This document shows, one piece after another, positions 29,286 through 37,821 of a stretch of DNA of 64,000 nucleotides (positions are counted from its first letter, which is position 1; the number at the start of each line of letters is the position of its first letter). Made by a program: the position numbers and the translations under genes. Origin of the DNA: Anaeromyxobacter paludicola (GTDB lineage: Bacteria > Myxococcota > Myxococcia > Myxococcales > Anaeromyxobacteraceae); contig NZ_AP025592.1 of assembly GCF_023169965.1 (NCBI RefSeq), forward strand, positions 2,294,001-2,358,000, given 5' to 3'. The notes beneath the pieces were generated by a model. It was given only the letters and a program-made list of their open reading frames with translations. It searched no databases and was not told the DNA's origin.

Positions 29286-31546
29286 GCGCGCCGGGCCGCG
29301 ACCGGATCGCGCGGGCGCTCGCGGCGGTATTGCGCCTGCGCTGGCCCATCCTCGCCGCCTACGCGCTCCTCGTGCCCTGGGCGGCGCTCGTCGCCGCCCG
29401 CATCCCGAACGAGGGCGCGATCGACCGGCTCATCGTCCCGAGCGACCCCGACTACGTCACCACCCGCGCCTTCCAGCGCGTCTTCCCCGAGGCGCAGACG
29501 GTGCTCCTCCTCGTGGAGGCGGACGATCCCTGGTCGCCCGCGGCGCTCGACCGGGTGGCGCGCGCCGAGGCGGCGGTGCGCGCCGTGCCGCACGCCGGCG
29601 CGTTCTCGCTCCTCGACGCGCTCCGCCGCGCCCGCCCGGGCGCCTCGCCCGAGGCGCTGCGCCGGCTCGCGCTCGGCACGCCGTTCTTCCGGGGCCAGGG
29701 CCTCGTGGGCGATCGCTTCCTGGCCGTGGTGGCGAGCCTCGACGTCCGCACCCCCGCGGAGCGCGACGCCGCCCTCGCCGGCGTGGACGCCGCGCTCGAC
29801 GCGGCGGGGGTGGGGCCGGTGCGCCGCGTGGGCGCGCCCTACGTCAGCTCCTGGCTGGAGCGCCAGTCCTCGCAGGCCTCGGCCCGCTCCTTCCCCATCT
29901 TCGCGGTGCTCCTCGTCGGCATCGCCCTCTTCCTCTACCGCTCCTTCCGGGCGCTCCTCGCCCTCGTCCTCGCGCTCGGCGCCGCGGTGGCGCTCGGGGT
30001 GGCCGCCGGCGCGCTCCTCGGCTTCGCCTTCACCATCGTCTCGGTGCTCGTGCCGCTCACGATCCTCGTGACCACGCTCGCCACGCTCGTCTACCTGCAC
30101 TCGCGCTTCGTGGACCAGCCCGAGGGCGTGCCCCTCGCCGAGCACCACCTCGCCGCCCTGCGGAACAAGTTCCTCCCCGTCACCGCCTCCACCCTCGCCG
30201 CCGCCATGGGGTTCGCCGCGCTGGCGGTCTCGCGCATCCGGCCCATCCGCGAGATGGGGATCTGGACCGCCGCCGGCCTCGTCATCGCCTGGGTGGTCGC
30301 CTACACGCTCTTCCCCGCCCTCCAGGCCGTGCTCCGCACCCCGACCGGCCGCAGCCGCCGCGTGCGGAGCGGGCTCTACGACGCGCTCGCCGGCGTGCTC
30401 CCGGGGTTCACCTTCCGGCACCGCTTCGCCCTCGTGGGCGCGGCGCTCGCCGCCTGCGCCGCCGGGCTGGTGGGGCTCTTCGGCGCGCCCGGGATCGCGA
30501 AGGGGATGTCGGTCGGCGTGGACACGCTCGCCTACCTCGACCCCTCGACCGCGCTCCACCGCGACCTGCGCTGGTTCCGCGAGAACGTGATGGATCTCAA
30601 CGTGGCGCGGATCTGGATCCACCTGCCCGCGCCCGCCGCCGCCGACCCCGAGGTGCTGCGCGGCGTGGACCGGTTCGAGACCGCGCTCGAGGGCTCGACC
30701 GACGTGACCGGCGTCACCGGCCCCACCACGCCGCTGCGCATCCGCGGCTACCTGGCCGGGAGGGGGGAGCGGCTGCCCACCGACCCGGAGGGCTTCGCCC
30801 GCGCCGCCGCCGACGTGGAGCAGCTCCTCCTCACCGAGCCCGACCTGCGCGGCTTCATCGACGTGAAGGGGCTCGCCGACCTGCAGCTCACCGTGCTCTT
30901 CAGGAACGGCGACGCCCAGGGCTACGCCGCCCTCTCCCGCCGCGTGCAGGCGGCCTGGGACGCCGCCCGCGCCGGCGCGCCCGCGCTCGAGGGGGCCCGG
31001 ATGCGGGTGGTCGGCGAGTCGCTCCTCCAGGTCAAGGTGGGCGCGAGCCTCGTCCCCACCCTGGCCGAGAGCTTCCTGCTCACCGTGGCCCTCATCTTCA
31101 CGGTCTTCCTCTTCCTGTTCCGCAGCGGCGTCGAGCGGCTGCTGGCGATGATCCCGTCGCTCTTCGCGCTCCTCGCCACCTTCCTCGGGATGCGGCTCCT
31201 GGGCGGCTCGCTCAACGTCGCGACGATCATCATCGCCACCACCGTGCTCGGCACGACCGAGAACGACCAGATCCACTTCTTCCACCACATGCACGAGCGG
31301 GCCGGCGCGCCGCTGGAGGAGCGGCTGCGCCACGCGCTGCGCGTCTCCGGCGGCGCCATCGTCTTCGCCACGCTCATCAACGCCGCCGGGTTCCTGGGGC
31401 TCGCCGTGTCGAGCTTCCCGCCGCTGCGCCAGTTCGGCCTCATGACCTCCGCCGCCTTCCTGCTCGCGCTCGTCGCCGACTTCACCGCGCTGCCGGCGGC
31501 GCTCTGGATCGCCTCGGGGGAGCGGCCGGGGGGAGCGAAGGAATAG
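29282..31546 (+). CDS. RND/MMPL-superfamily transporter, HpnN-like
   Basis: 754 residues from GTG 29282. Two MMPL halves: N-terminal helix LRWPILAAYALLVPWAALVA, a periplasmic domain to residue 200, five to six helices (FPIFAVLLVGIALFLYRSF onward), then a second copy starting near residue 385 (HRFALVGAALAACAAGLVG) with the conserved TTENDQIHFFHHMHE segment near residue 655. Similar proteins (HpnN) move hopanoids to the outer membrane, and the nearby hopanoid operon supports this. The sequence alone cannot exclude another lipid cargo, for example the product of the overlapping PAP2 gene. Confidence 0.8.
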   Translation: MSAPGRDRIARALAAVLRLRWPILAAYALLVPWAALVAARIPNEGAIDRLIVPSDPDYVTTRAFQRVFPEAQTVLLLVEADDPWSPAALDRVARAEAAVRAVPHAGAFSLLDALRRARPGASPEALRRLALGTPFFRGQGLVGDRFLAVVASLDVRTPAERDAALAGVDAALDAAGVGPVRRVGAPYVSSWLERQSSQASARSFPIFAVLLVGIALFLYRSFRALLALVLALGAAVALGVAAGALLGFAFTIVSVLVPLTILVTTLATLVYLHSRFVDQPEGVPLAEHHLAALRNKFLPVTASTLAAAMGFAALAVSRIRPIREMGIWTAAGLVIAWVVAYTLFPALQAVLRTPTGRSRRVRSGLYDALAGVLPGFTFRHRFALVGAALAACAAGLVGLFGAPGIAKGMSVGVDTLAYLDPSTALHRDLRWFRENVMDLNVARIWIHLPAPAAADPEVLRGVDRFETALEGSTDVTGVTGPTTPLRIRGYLAGRGERLPTDPEGFARAAADVEQLLLTEPDLRGFIDVKGLADLQLTVLFRNGDAQGYAALSRRVQAAWDAARAGAPALEGARMRVVGESLLQVKVGASLVPTLAESFLLTVALIFTVFLFLFRSGVERLLAMIPSLFALLATFLGMRLLGGSLNVATIIIATTVLGTTENDQIHFFHHMHERAGAPLEERLRHALRVSGGAIVFATLINAAGFLGLAVSSFPPLRQFGLMTSAAFLLALVADFTALPAALWIASGERPGGAKE

Positions 31547-31595
31547 CGGGCGGGGCGGGCGGGGTCTCGCGGTGATGCGACCACGAGTTCCTCTT

Positions 31596-31692
31596 CCCCT
31601 CTCCCGCGGAGCGGGGGAGCGAAAGGGAGGGGGTGAGACGCGAGGCTCTCGCGACCGCCCCTCCCCTACCCTCCCCGCCCGAGCGGGGAGGG
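31596..31692. repeat. BIME-like double REP palindrome closing two convergent genes
   Basis: Three hairpins in a row: CCCCTCTCCCGC-GGA-GCGGGGGAG (31596-31619), CGCGAG-GCT-CTCGCG (31639-31653) and CCCTCCCCGC-CCGA-GCGGGGAGGG (31669-31692). The outer two are inverted copies of one element, each with a G-rich tail facing the middle. The last part encodes the final residues and stop codon of hpnG. It probably serves as a two-way transcription end. Confidence 0.75.
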
Positions 31693-32361
31693 AGAACAGC
31701 AGGTCGCCGCCCGCTCCCGCCAGCCCTCCCGGAGCCGCTCCCGCCAGGCCGAGGTCTCGCGCAGGAAGGCGGCGGCCCGCGCCGGCGCGCGCGCGGCCTC
31801 GACGGCGGCCCGCGCGGCGAAGGCGGCGCGCTCGCCCAGGCCCCGGGCGGAGAGCGCGCCCCCGAGCAGCCCCGCCAGCCTCGGCAAGGGCCGCCCCGGC
31901 GCGTCGGTCACGAGCCGCAGCACGGCGAAGGGCAGCCCGGCCGCCTCGGCGGCCTCCGCCAGCGCCGCCGACTCCATGTCCACCGCCGCGGGCGCCGGGA
32001 GCCCGAAGTCCCCGCCGCCGACCACGGCCTCCGCCGTGAGGAAGGCGCAGGGCACGGCGCCGTCGAGCGCGCCCAGCGTGCCGGGCCGGAGCGCCACCGG
32101 CCGCGCGCGCCCCGCCTCGAGCCGGTGGAGCGAGGTGGCCGTCGCCCACGCGAGCGGCGCCAGGTCCGCCGAGAGGGCGCCGCAGAAGCCGGAGGAGACC
32201 ACCCGGACCGGCCGCGCGCCCTCCCGGAGCCGCCGCCGGAGCGCCGCCGCGGCGCGCGCCGGCCCGACGCCCGTCGCGAGGACCTCGAACCCGGCCGCGC
32301 CGAGGAGCCCCTCCCGGCAGGCCGCCGCCTCGGCGCCGGTGGCCGCGCAGACCAGGATCAC
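31666..32361 (-). CDS. hpnG: Hopanoid-associated nucleoside phosphorylase
   Basis: 231 residues from GTG 32361 (VILVCAATGAEAAACREGLL), purine nucleoside phosphorylase fold. Visible: ATGVGPARAAAALRR, VVSSGFCGALSADLAP, and the catalytic/ribose motif AAVDMESAALAEAA followed by VLRLVTDAPG. In hopanoid producers HpnG removes adenine from adenosylhopane made by HpnH; hpnH lies in the same operon, which makes this more likely than futalosine hydrolase or MTA nucleosidase. The last dozen residues (CCSPSPLGRGG) come from the REP palindrome and are probably not part of the ancestral protein. Start overlaps the cruF stop. Confidence 0.8.
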   Translation of the reverse strand: MILVCAATGAEAAACREGLLGAAGFEVLATGVGPARAAAALRRRLREGARPVRVVSSGFCGALSADLAPLAWATATSLHRLEAGRARPVALRPGTLGALDGAVPCAFLTAEAVVGGGDFGLPAPAAVDMESAALAEAAEAAGLPFAVLRLVTDAPGRPLPRLAGLLGGALSARGLGERAAFAARAAVEAARAPARAAAFLRETSAWRERLREGWRERAATCCSPSPLGRGG

Positions 32362-33200
32362 GCGAGCCGCCCCGGCGCCCGGAGCCGCCAGGCGAGCCAC
32401 GAGAGCGTCACCGCCACCACGGCGCCGCTCGCGGCCGCGAGCGCCCAGTCCCGGATGAAGAGCGTCATCGCCAGGTTGAAGCCGAACACCCCCGCGTAGA
32501 CCCCGTACACCGCCCAGGCGAACCGCGGGTGCACCGGGCGCCACGCGCCCCGGCACCAGGGCAGGACCCGCAGCGCGAGCTGGAACAGCCACTGGCTCGC
32601 CGCCCCCACCGCGAACCAGCCCAGGAAGTTGGCCGCGGTGACCCCGAACCAGAAGCCGCGGTACGGGTACTCGTAGATCCGCCCCAGGAACCACTTGTCG
32701 CCCTGGAGCGCCACCGGGTCGATGACCACGTCGAGCAGCATCATCACCGCGCCGCCCACGAGCGGCGCCGCCGGGTGGCGCAGGCCCGGCCAGCGGCCGC
32801 GCGCGAGGTCCTCGCGCGGGGAGAGCAGCGCCGCCGCCAGCACCAGGCTGAAGTAGGAGAGGAAGACGAAGGAGAGCGAGTCCCAGAACGGCACGTTCGA
32901 GATCCAGAGCTCGCGGGTCCGCGTCTCGTCGAAGTAGCTGTAGGGGCCGAAGGGGAAGCCGTTCCGGGTGGAGCTGTACTCGGCGGCGAAGGCGACGAGC
33001 CAGGTGGAGACGGCGAAGGTGGCGGTGCGCCGGGCGCCGAGCTGGTACACCGCGAAGGCGAGGAAGCAGGCGAAGAAGGCGTAGACGTAGGGCCGGTGGA
33101 CCACCGTGCCCCAGAGGAGCGCGAGGAAGCCCGGCCCGGCCGCCGGCGACGGCGCGCCCGCGAGTGGCGCGCCCAGCCCCGCGAGGAGTCCCGGCGCCAT
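32358..33200 (-). CDS. cruF: CruF/DUF422-type carotenoid biosynthesis membrane protein
   Basis: 280 residues with about seven helices. It fits the Caroten_synth family (DUF422), whose member CruF hydrates carotenoid 1',2' double bonds: FAAEYSSTRNGFPFGPYSYF, VPFWDSLSFVFLSYFSLVLA, MMLLDVVIDPVALQGDKWFLG and YGVYAGVFGFNLAM. These conserved acidic and aromatic stretches are strong family marks. The gene lies between shc and hpnG in one operon, so either the organism uses the operon for carotenoids as well as hopanoids, or the hydratase acts on another polyprenoid end. Starts 5 bp after shc. Confidence 0.75.
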   Translation of the reverse strand: MAPGLLAGLGAPLAGAPSPAAGPGFLALLWGTVVHRPYVYAFFACFLAFAVYQLGARRTATFAVSTWLVAFAAEYSSTRNGFPFGPYSYFDETRTRELWISNVPFWDSLSFVFLSYFSLVLAAALLSPREDLARGRWPGLRHPAAPLVGGAVMMLLDVVIDPVALQGDKWFLGRIYEYPYRGFWFGVTAANFLGWFAVGAASQWLFQLALRVLPWCRGAWRPVHPRFAWAVYGVYAGVFGFNLAMTLFIRDWALAAASGAVVAVTLSWLAWRLRAPGRLA

Positions 33201-33205
33201 CCGCC

Positions 33206-35179
33206 TCAGGCCCCGGCCGCGGCGCAGTACCGGCCCAGCGCCATGAGCGGGAAGTAGTGCCGGTAGAGGTGGTAGCGCAGGTAGAAGTGGCGCGGGAAGC
33301 CGGTCCCCGTGAACGCCTCCTCCGCCCAGGAGCCCACCGCCCGGCCCTCCCCGAGCTGGCGCTCGACGAGCCAGGCCACGCCGCGCCGCACCGCCTCGTC
33401 GGAGGGCGGCAGGTACGCGAGCAGCCCCATCACGCCCCAGGCCGTCTGCGACGCCGTGGACGGGCCGCGCCCCATCGCGCTCCGGTCGGCGTAGGACTCG
33501 AGCCCCTCCCCGAAGCCGCCGTCCGGGTTCTGCACCGAGAGGAGCCAGCGGAGCGCCCGGGCCACCATGGGATCCGAAGCGGTCACGCCCTGGCGCGCCA
33601 GCCCGTTCAGGACGTTGGAGGTGCCGTAGACGTAGTTCACGCCCCAGCGGCCGAACCAGCTCCCCTCCTCCTCCTGCGAGCCGCGCAGGTACGCCACCCC
33701 GCGCTCGGCCGCCGCCCGGTGGCGCGGATCGCCGAGCGCGCCGAGCGCCTCGAGCACGCGCCCCGCCACGTCCGGCGTGGAGGGATCGCAGAGCGAGTCC
33801 ATGTCGGAGAACGGGATCCGGTTCAGGAACTCGCGGTCGTTCTCGACGTCGAAGGCGGCCCAGCCGCCGTCCCGGTTCTGCATCGAGACCATCCACGCCG
33901 CTCCCCGGCGCACCACCTCGCCGCCGCGCGAGGCGGGATCGGTCTTGAGGAGGGCCAGGATCACCGCGGCGGTGTCGTCCACGTCGGGGTACCAGGTGTT
34001 GACGTGCTCGAAGGACCAGCCGCCCGGCCGCCCGCGCCGGTTGAAGACCATCCAGTCGCCGTGGTCGTCGAGGATCTGCTTCCCCGCGAGCCAGCGCCGG
34101 ACCGTCGCGAGGCGGGGATCGGCGCCGTCCTGGCCGGCGTCGGCGAGGCCGATGAGCGCGAGCGCCGAGTCCCAGACCGGCGACTGGCAGGCCTCCACCC
34201 GGAAGCCCTCCTCGTCCTGGATGCCGAACCGCTCGATCGCCTCGAGCCCGCGCCGCACCGGGCCGGAGTCGAGGGGGTGTCCGGCGAGGCGGAGCGCCAG
34301 CACGCCGTTGAGCATCGGCGGGAAGATGCCCGCCCAGTCGCCGCTCTCCTCCTGGTGCTCGAGCACCCAGCGCTCGCAGCGGCGCAGCGCGTGCTCGCGC
34401 ACCCGCGAGACCACCGGCGCGCCGCGCACCCCCTCGTAGGCGCGCAGGAGGGCGTCGCTCGCGTTGAAGAAGCTCTTCCAGCCGAGCCCGTCGCCGCGCA
34501 GCGTGTCCACGATCGAGTCGCGGTACGGCAGGTGCTTGCGGGCCGGGTCGAGCCAGAGGTGGTCGAGCAGCCCGCTCTCGCCCGCCGCCGCGCCCGGGAG
34601 GGCGAAGACCGGCCGGTGGTGCATCACGATGAAGAGCGGGACCATGGTGCCGCGCGCCCAGCTCGACAGCCGGTAGACGTTGATGGGGCTCGCGTCGGGG
34701 AGGAGGATCACCTCCGGCGGCACGCACGGCACCGCGTCCCACGGGAAGAGGCCGAACAGGGCGAGGTTGATGCGCGTGAAGACGCGCACCTTCGCCACCC
34801 CGCCCGCCGACCGGATGAACCGCTCCGCGCGCGAGAGCCGCGCGTCCCCGCGCGGCACGCCCACCAGCAGGAGCGCGAGGTAGGTCTCGACCGTGGTGGA
34901 GACGTCGCCCGGCAGGTTCCAGGCGATCCCCCAGCTCCCGTCCGGCTTCTGGCGCGAGGAGAGCCAGCGCGCGATCTCCCCCCGCCTCTCGCCGAGGTCG
35001 ATCCCGAGCGCCTGGCAGAGCAGCACGTACTCCGCGGTGATGGTGGCGTTCGACTCGAGCTCGGCGCACCAGTGGTCGCCGCGCTGGACGCGGAAGAGGA
35101 AGTCCCCGGCGGCGCCGGCGGCGGCGCGGGCGCGGGCGGGGAGCGCGTCCTCGAGGGGCCGCACCTCGGCGCGGCTCAT
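33206..35179 (-). CDS. shc: Squalene-hopene cyclase
   Basis: 657 residues, cyclises squalene to hopene/hopanol at the inner membrane. The catalytic Asp motif is PDVDDTAAV at about residues 398-406. QW repeats are present (KPDGSWGIAW, ESGDWAGIF, NRDGGWAAFDVE, EEEGSWFGRWG, NPDGGFGEG). Membrane-channel residues and the C-terminal GTGFPRHFYLRYHLYRHYFP are standard. ATG 35179 overlaps the upstream synthase stop. This is the committing enzyme for hopanoids and anchors the interpretation of the operon. Confidence 0.97.
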   Translation of the reverse strand: MSRAEVRPLEDALPARARAAAGAAGDFLFRVQRGDHWCAELESNATITAEYVLLCQALGIDLGERRGEIARWLSSRQKPDGSWGIAWNLPGDVSTTVETYLALLLVGVPRGDARLSRAERFIRSAGGVAKVRVFTRINLALFGLFPWDAVPCVPPEVILLPDASPINVYRLSSWARGTMVPLFIVMHHRPVFALPGAAAGESGLLDHLWLDPARKHLPYRDSIVDTLRGDGLGWKSFFNASDALLRAYEGVRGAPVVSRVREHALRRCERWVLEHQEESGDWAGIFPPMLNGVLALRLAGHPLDSGPVRRGLEAIERFGIQDEEGFRVEACQSPVWDSALALIGLADAGQDGADPRLATVRRWLAGKQILDDHGDWMVFNRRGRPGGWSFEHVNTWYPDVDDTAAVILALLKTDPASRGGEVVRRGAAWMVSMQNRDGGWAAFDVENDREFLNRIPFSDMDSLCDPSTPDVAGRVLEALGALGDPRHRAAAERGVAYLRGSQEEEGSWFGRWGVNYVYGTSNVLNGLARQGVTASDPMVARALRWLLSVQNPDGGFGEGLESYADRSAMGRGPSTASQTAWGVMGLLAYLPPSDEAVRRGVAWLVERQLGEGRAVGSWAEEAFTGTGFPRHFYLRYHLYRHYFPLMALGRYCAAAGA

Positions 35180-36114
35180 TCGCGGTCGCCTCCGTGCAGG
35201 AGCGCCGCCGTCCAGGCGTGCCAGAGCGACGACGGCAGGAGCGCCACCTTCTCCGGGAGCGACAGGTAGGCCCGGCGCGAGAAGACGTCGTAGCCGGCGT
35301 CGCGGATCTTCCCGAGGATCCCGGAGTAGGCCTCCGCCGCGAACTCGAAGGCGGTCCGTCCCCGGCTGCTGGTGAGGAGCGGGATGAGCGCCAGCCCCTG
35401 GGCGTAGAGCCGCTCGGCGCGGGCGATCTCGAACTCCATCAGGGCGCGGAAGCGGGCGTCCACGCGGTGCTCGAGCAGGTCGGCCTCGACGAGCCCGAAG
35501 GCGGCGAGGTCCTCCTTGGGCAGGTAGAGGCGCCCCCGCGCCAGGTCCTCGCCGACGTCGCGCAGGATGTTGGTGAGCTGCATGGCCGTCCCGAGCGTCT
35601 TGGCGTGCTCGAGGGCCCGGCTCCCGGCGCGGTACCCCGCCACCGGCGTGATCATGAGCCCCACCGTGCCGGCCACCCGGTAGCAGTAGAGCTCGAGGTC
35701 GGCGAAGGTCTCGTAGCGGACCGGCTCGAGGTCCATGAGCACGCCCTCGACGAGGTCGTCGAAGGGCTGGAGCGGGATGTCGTAGCGGAGCACCGTCTCG
35801 CCCAGGATGGCGAAGCGGGGATCGCGGCTCTCGCCGGCGACGGCCCGGCGCAGCTCGGCCTGCATCTCGCGCAGCCTGGCGCGGATCGACTCGGGCGTGT
35901 CGCCGGGGGCGGGCTCGTCCACCAGGTCGTCGGCGACGCGGGCGAAGCGGTACAGGGCGGCGATGGCGTTGCCGCGCTCGGGGCCGAGGGCGCGGGCCAT
36001 GAGGTGGAACGTCTTGCCGTTCTCGCGCAGGACGTCCCAGCACTCGGCCCAGCCGCGCAGCACCTCGGCGTTCGACAGGCGCCCGGCCGGCCCCATCGTG
36101 GGATCGAGGATCAT
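35176..36114 (-). CDS. Squalene/phytoene synthase family enzyme (HpnD-like)
   Basis: 312 residues. Both Asp-rich substrate motifs are present: ARVADDLVDE and NILRDVGEDLARGRLYLP, with YCYRVAGTVGLM between. The enzyme condenses two farnesyl (or geranylgeranyl) diphosphates head to head. I chose ATG 36114, which overlaps the upstream stop (ATGA) and has GGAGGAG about 10 nt upstream; an ATG nine bases earlier sits directly on that site. It is the only synthase in the operon, so squalene is made either by this enzyme alone or with an HpnC encoded elsewhere. Its position just before shc favours squalene or its precursors as the product. Confidence 0.85.
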   Translation of the reverse strand: MILDPTMGPAGRLSNAEVLRGWAECWDVLRENGKTFHLMARALGPERGNAIAALYRFARVADDLVDEPAPGDTPESIRARLREMQAELRRAVAGESRDPRFAILGETVLRYDIPLQPFDDLVEGVLMDLEPVRYETFADLELYCYRVAGTVGLMITPVAGYRAGSRALEHAKTLGTAMQLTNILRDVGEDLARGRLYLPKEDLAAFGLVEADLLEHRVDARFRALMEFEIARAERLYAQGLALIPLLTSSRGRTAFEFAAEAYSGILGKIRDAGYDVFSRRAYLSLPEKVALLPSSLWHAWTAALLHGGDRE

Positions 36115-37817
36115 CGGAGCCATCTCCTCCCCGGCGCGACGGACACCGCGCCAGCAGCGCTCCTCATGTTGCCAGATCCCGGGGCGGCCGGCGCGCGCCG
36201 CCGGGCCCGCAGCCCCTCGTGGGCCCGCAGCGCCGCGATCTTGCCCGACAGCGCCGCGGTCGGGACCGCGCCCGGCCAGACGGTGAAGTGGCCCGCCGCG
36301 TGGAGGTTGGCGAGCGGCGTCTCGACGTGCGCGAGCGGGTTCAGGAAGGGGAAGTTGCGCCAGTTGAGCTCGAACCCGCAGCTGCCGCCGAAGGCGTTGC
36401 GGGTGAAGCGGACCGTGGAGGGCGGCGCGCCCACGTCGAGGAAGGAGACGAGCGACGCCGCGCCCGGGGCGAGCTTCTCGAAGGTGGCGAGGAGCTCCTC
36501 CCCCACGGCGCGCTTCCGCTCCCGGTACGCCCGCGGGCGGGGCGGCGGGCGCCCCTCGCGGGCGGTGTCGCCGGTGAGCCCCGTCCCCCAGCCGTCGAGC
36601 CAGTCGTGGCGCGTGAAGGCCTGCAGCACCACCGCGGCGCGGGGGGCGCCCCGGAGCGCCGGCTCCTCGCCGCCGTGCGCCGTCACCTCGAGGAAGGCGC
36701 GCCGGTGCGCGCCGGGGTCGCGCGGGTCGAGGTCGGTGGTGCAGCCGGGGCTGGGGAAGAAGAAGACGTGGGAGGCCCGGAGCTGGCGGCCGAGCTCCTC
36801 GGGCGGGACGTCGAGGCCGACGTACGCCGAGACGAGCGCGTCGGAGTGACGCGCGGCGTCGAGCCGCGAGAGCTCGCGGGGACCGTAGCGCGCCGGGCCG
36901 GCGAGCCGGTGCACGAGCTGCCGGTAGTCGCCGCAGTAGACCACCTCGCGCGCCTCGAACCGCTCGCCCCGGTGGGTGACCACGCCCGCCACCCGGCCGC
37001 CCTCCGCGTCGAGGGCGGTGACGGTGCGCTTGAAGAGGAAGCGCACCCCGCGCTCGCGCAGCCGCTCCACCCAGCGGTCGATCCAGGGCTGCAGCCCGCC
37101 CTCCGGGTACCAGTAGTCGTGCGCCCAGAGGTGCCAGAACGCGGAGGCCACGAAGACGTTCATCCGGCTGTAGCCGCAGCGCGAGAGGAGGTCGCGGACG
37201 CCCGAGGCGGGGAGCTCGCGCTCGTACCAGGCGGTGAAGTCGTCGAGCAGCAGCCGCCGGAGCTCGGCGATGAGCCGGGGGAGCCCGAGCGGCGATTCGA
37301 GCGCCGCCCCCGCGAGCGCCTGCGCCACCCAGCGCGGCAGCGCGAGCGCGCGCTCGCCGCGCACGTAGGGGATGCGGTCGGGCGTGAAGAGCCGCCGGAT
37401 GAGCGCCGAGGTCCGCTCGTGCTGGTCGAAGACGCGCCCCAGCCCCGCCGCCTGCTCCGGGTAGGCCTCCTGGAAGGCGCGCCGGATCTGCGGGAGCGAC
37501 TCGACCACCGCGTCGAGCCCCGGCATCACCAGCCGGTAGCGCGCCCGCCGGAAGCTCGCCAGGTCGGCGAGCCCGTACTGCTCGAGGAGCGGGAAGACGA
37601 TGCCCATGTCCTCGAAGGACTGGCAGCCCGCGTCGAAGTAGAGCCCCTGCCGGCGGATGCCGGAGAGGAGCCCGCCGGCCTGGTGGTTGTGCTCGAGGAC
37701 GAGGACGCGGTGGCCGCGCCGCTCGAGGTCGGTGGCGGCGACGAGCCCCGCGATCCCGGCGCCGACCACGACGGCGTCGTACCGGTGCGGCTCCGGCGGG
37801 CCCCCGATCCCCGCCAC
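36111..37817 (-). CDS. FAD-dependent phytoene desaturase/HpnE-like amine oxidase-fold enzyme
   Basis: 568 residues from GTG 37817. N-terminal dinucleotide fold VVVGAGIAGLVAATDLERRG followed by VLEHNHQAGGLLSG; C-terminal FAD motif LHAAGHFTVWPGAVPTAAL. Middle part matches carotenoid desaturase/isomerase proteins (CGYSRMNVFVASAFWHLW, WYPEGGLQPWIDRWVERL). In squalene synthesis HpnE is an FAD enzyme of this superfamily, but HpnE is usually nearer 430 residues, so a carotenoid desaturase or isomerase is equally possible. Located between fni and the synthase in the operon. About 30 extra residues at the C-terminus look unconserved. Confidence 0.75.
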   Translation of the reverse strand: MAGIGGPPEPHRYDAVVVGAGIAGLVAATDLERRGHRVLVLEHNHQAGGLLSGIRRQGLYFDAGCQSFEDMGIVFPLLEQYGLADLASFRRARYRLVMPGLDAVVESLPQIRRAFQEAYPEQAAGLGRVFDQHERTSALIRRLFTPDRIPYVRGERALALPRWVAQALAGAALESPLGLPRLIAELRRLLLDDFTAWYERELPASGVRDLLSRCGYSRMNVFVASAFWHLWAHDYWYPEGGLQPWIDRWVERLRERGVRFLFKRTVTALDAEGGRVAGVVTHRGERFEAREVVYCGDYRQLVHRLAGPARYGPRELSRLDAARHSDALVSAYVGLDVPPEELGRQLRASHVFFFPSPGCTTDLDPRDPGAHRRAFLEVTAHGGEEPALRGAPRAAVVLQAFTRHDWLDGWGTGLTGDTAREGRPPPRPRAYRERKRAVGEELLATFEKLAPGAASLVSFLDVGAPPSTVRFTRNAFGGSCGFELNWRNFPFLNPLAHVETPLANLHAAGHFTVWPGAVPTAALSGKIAALRAHEGLRARRRAPAAPGSGNMRSAAGAVSVAPGRRWLR

Positions 37818-37821
37818 CGCC

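Noticed and set aside
33206-35069. A fused minus-strand frame joining CruF-like and shc sequences
   Set aside because: The frame within shc is the shadow; shc and cruF are two separate genes with their own starts 5 bp apart.
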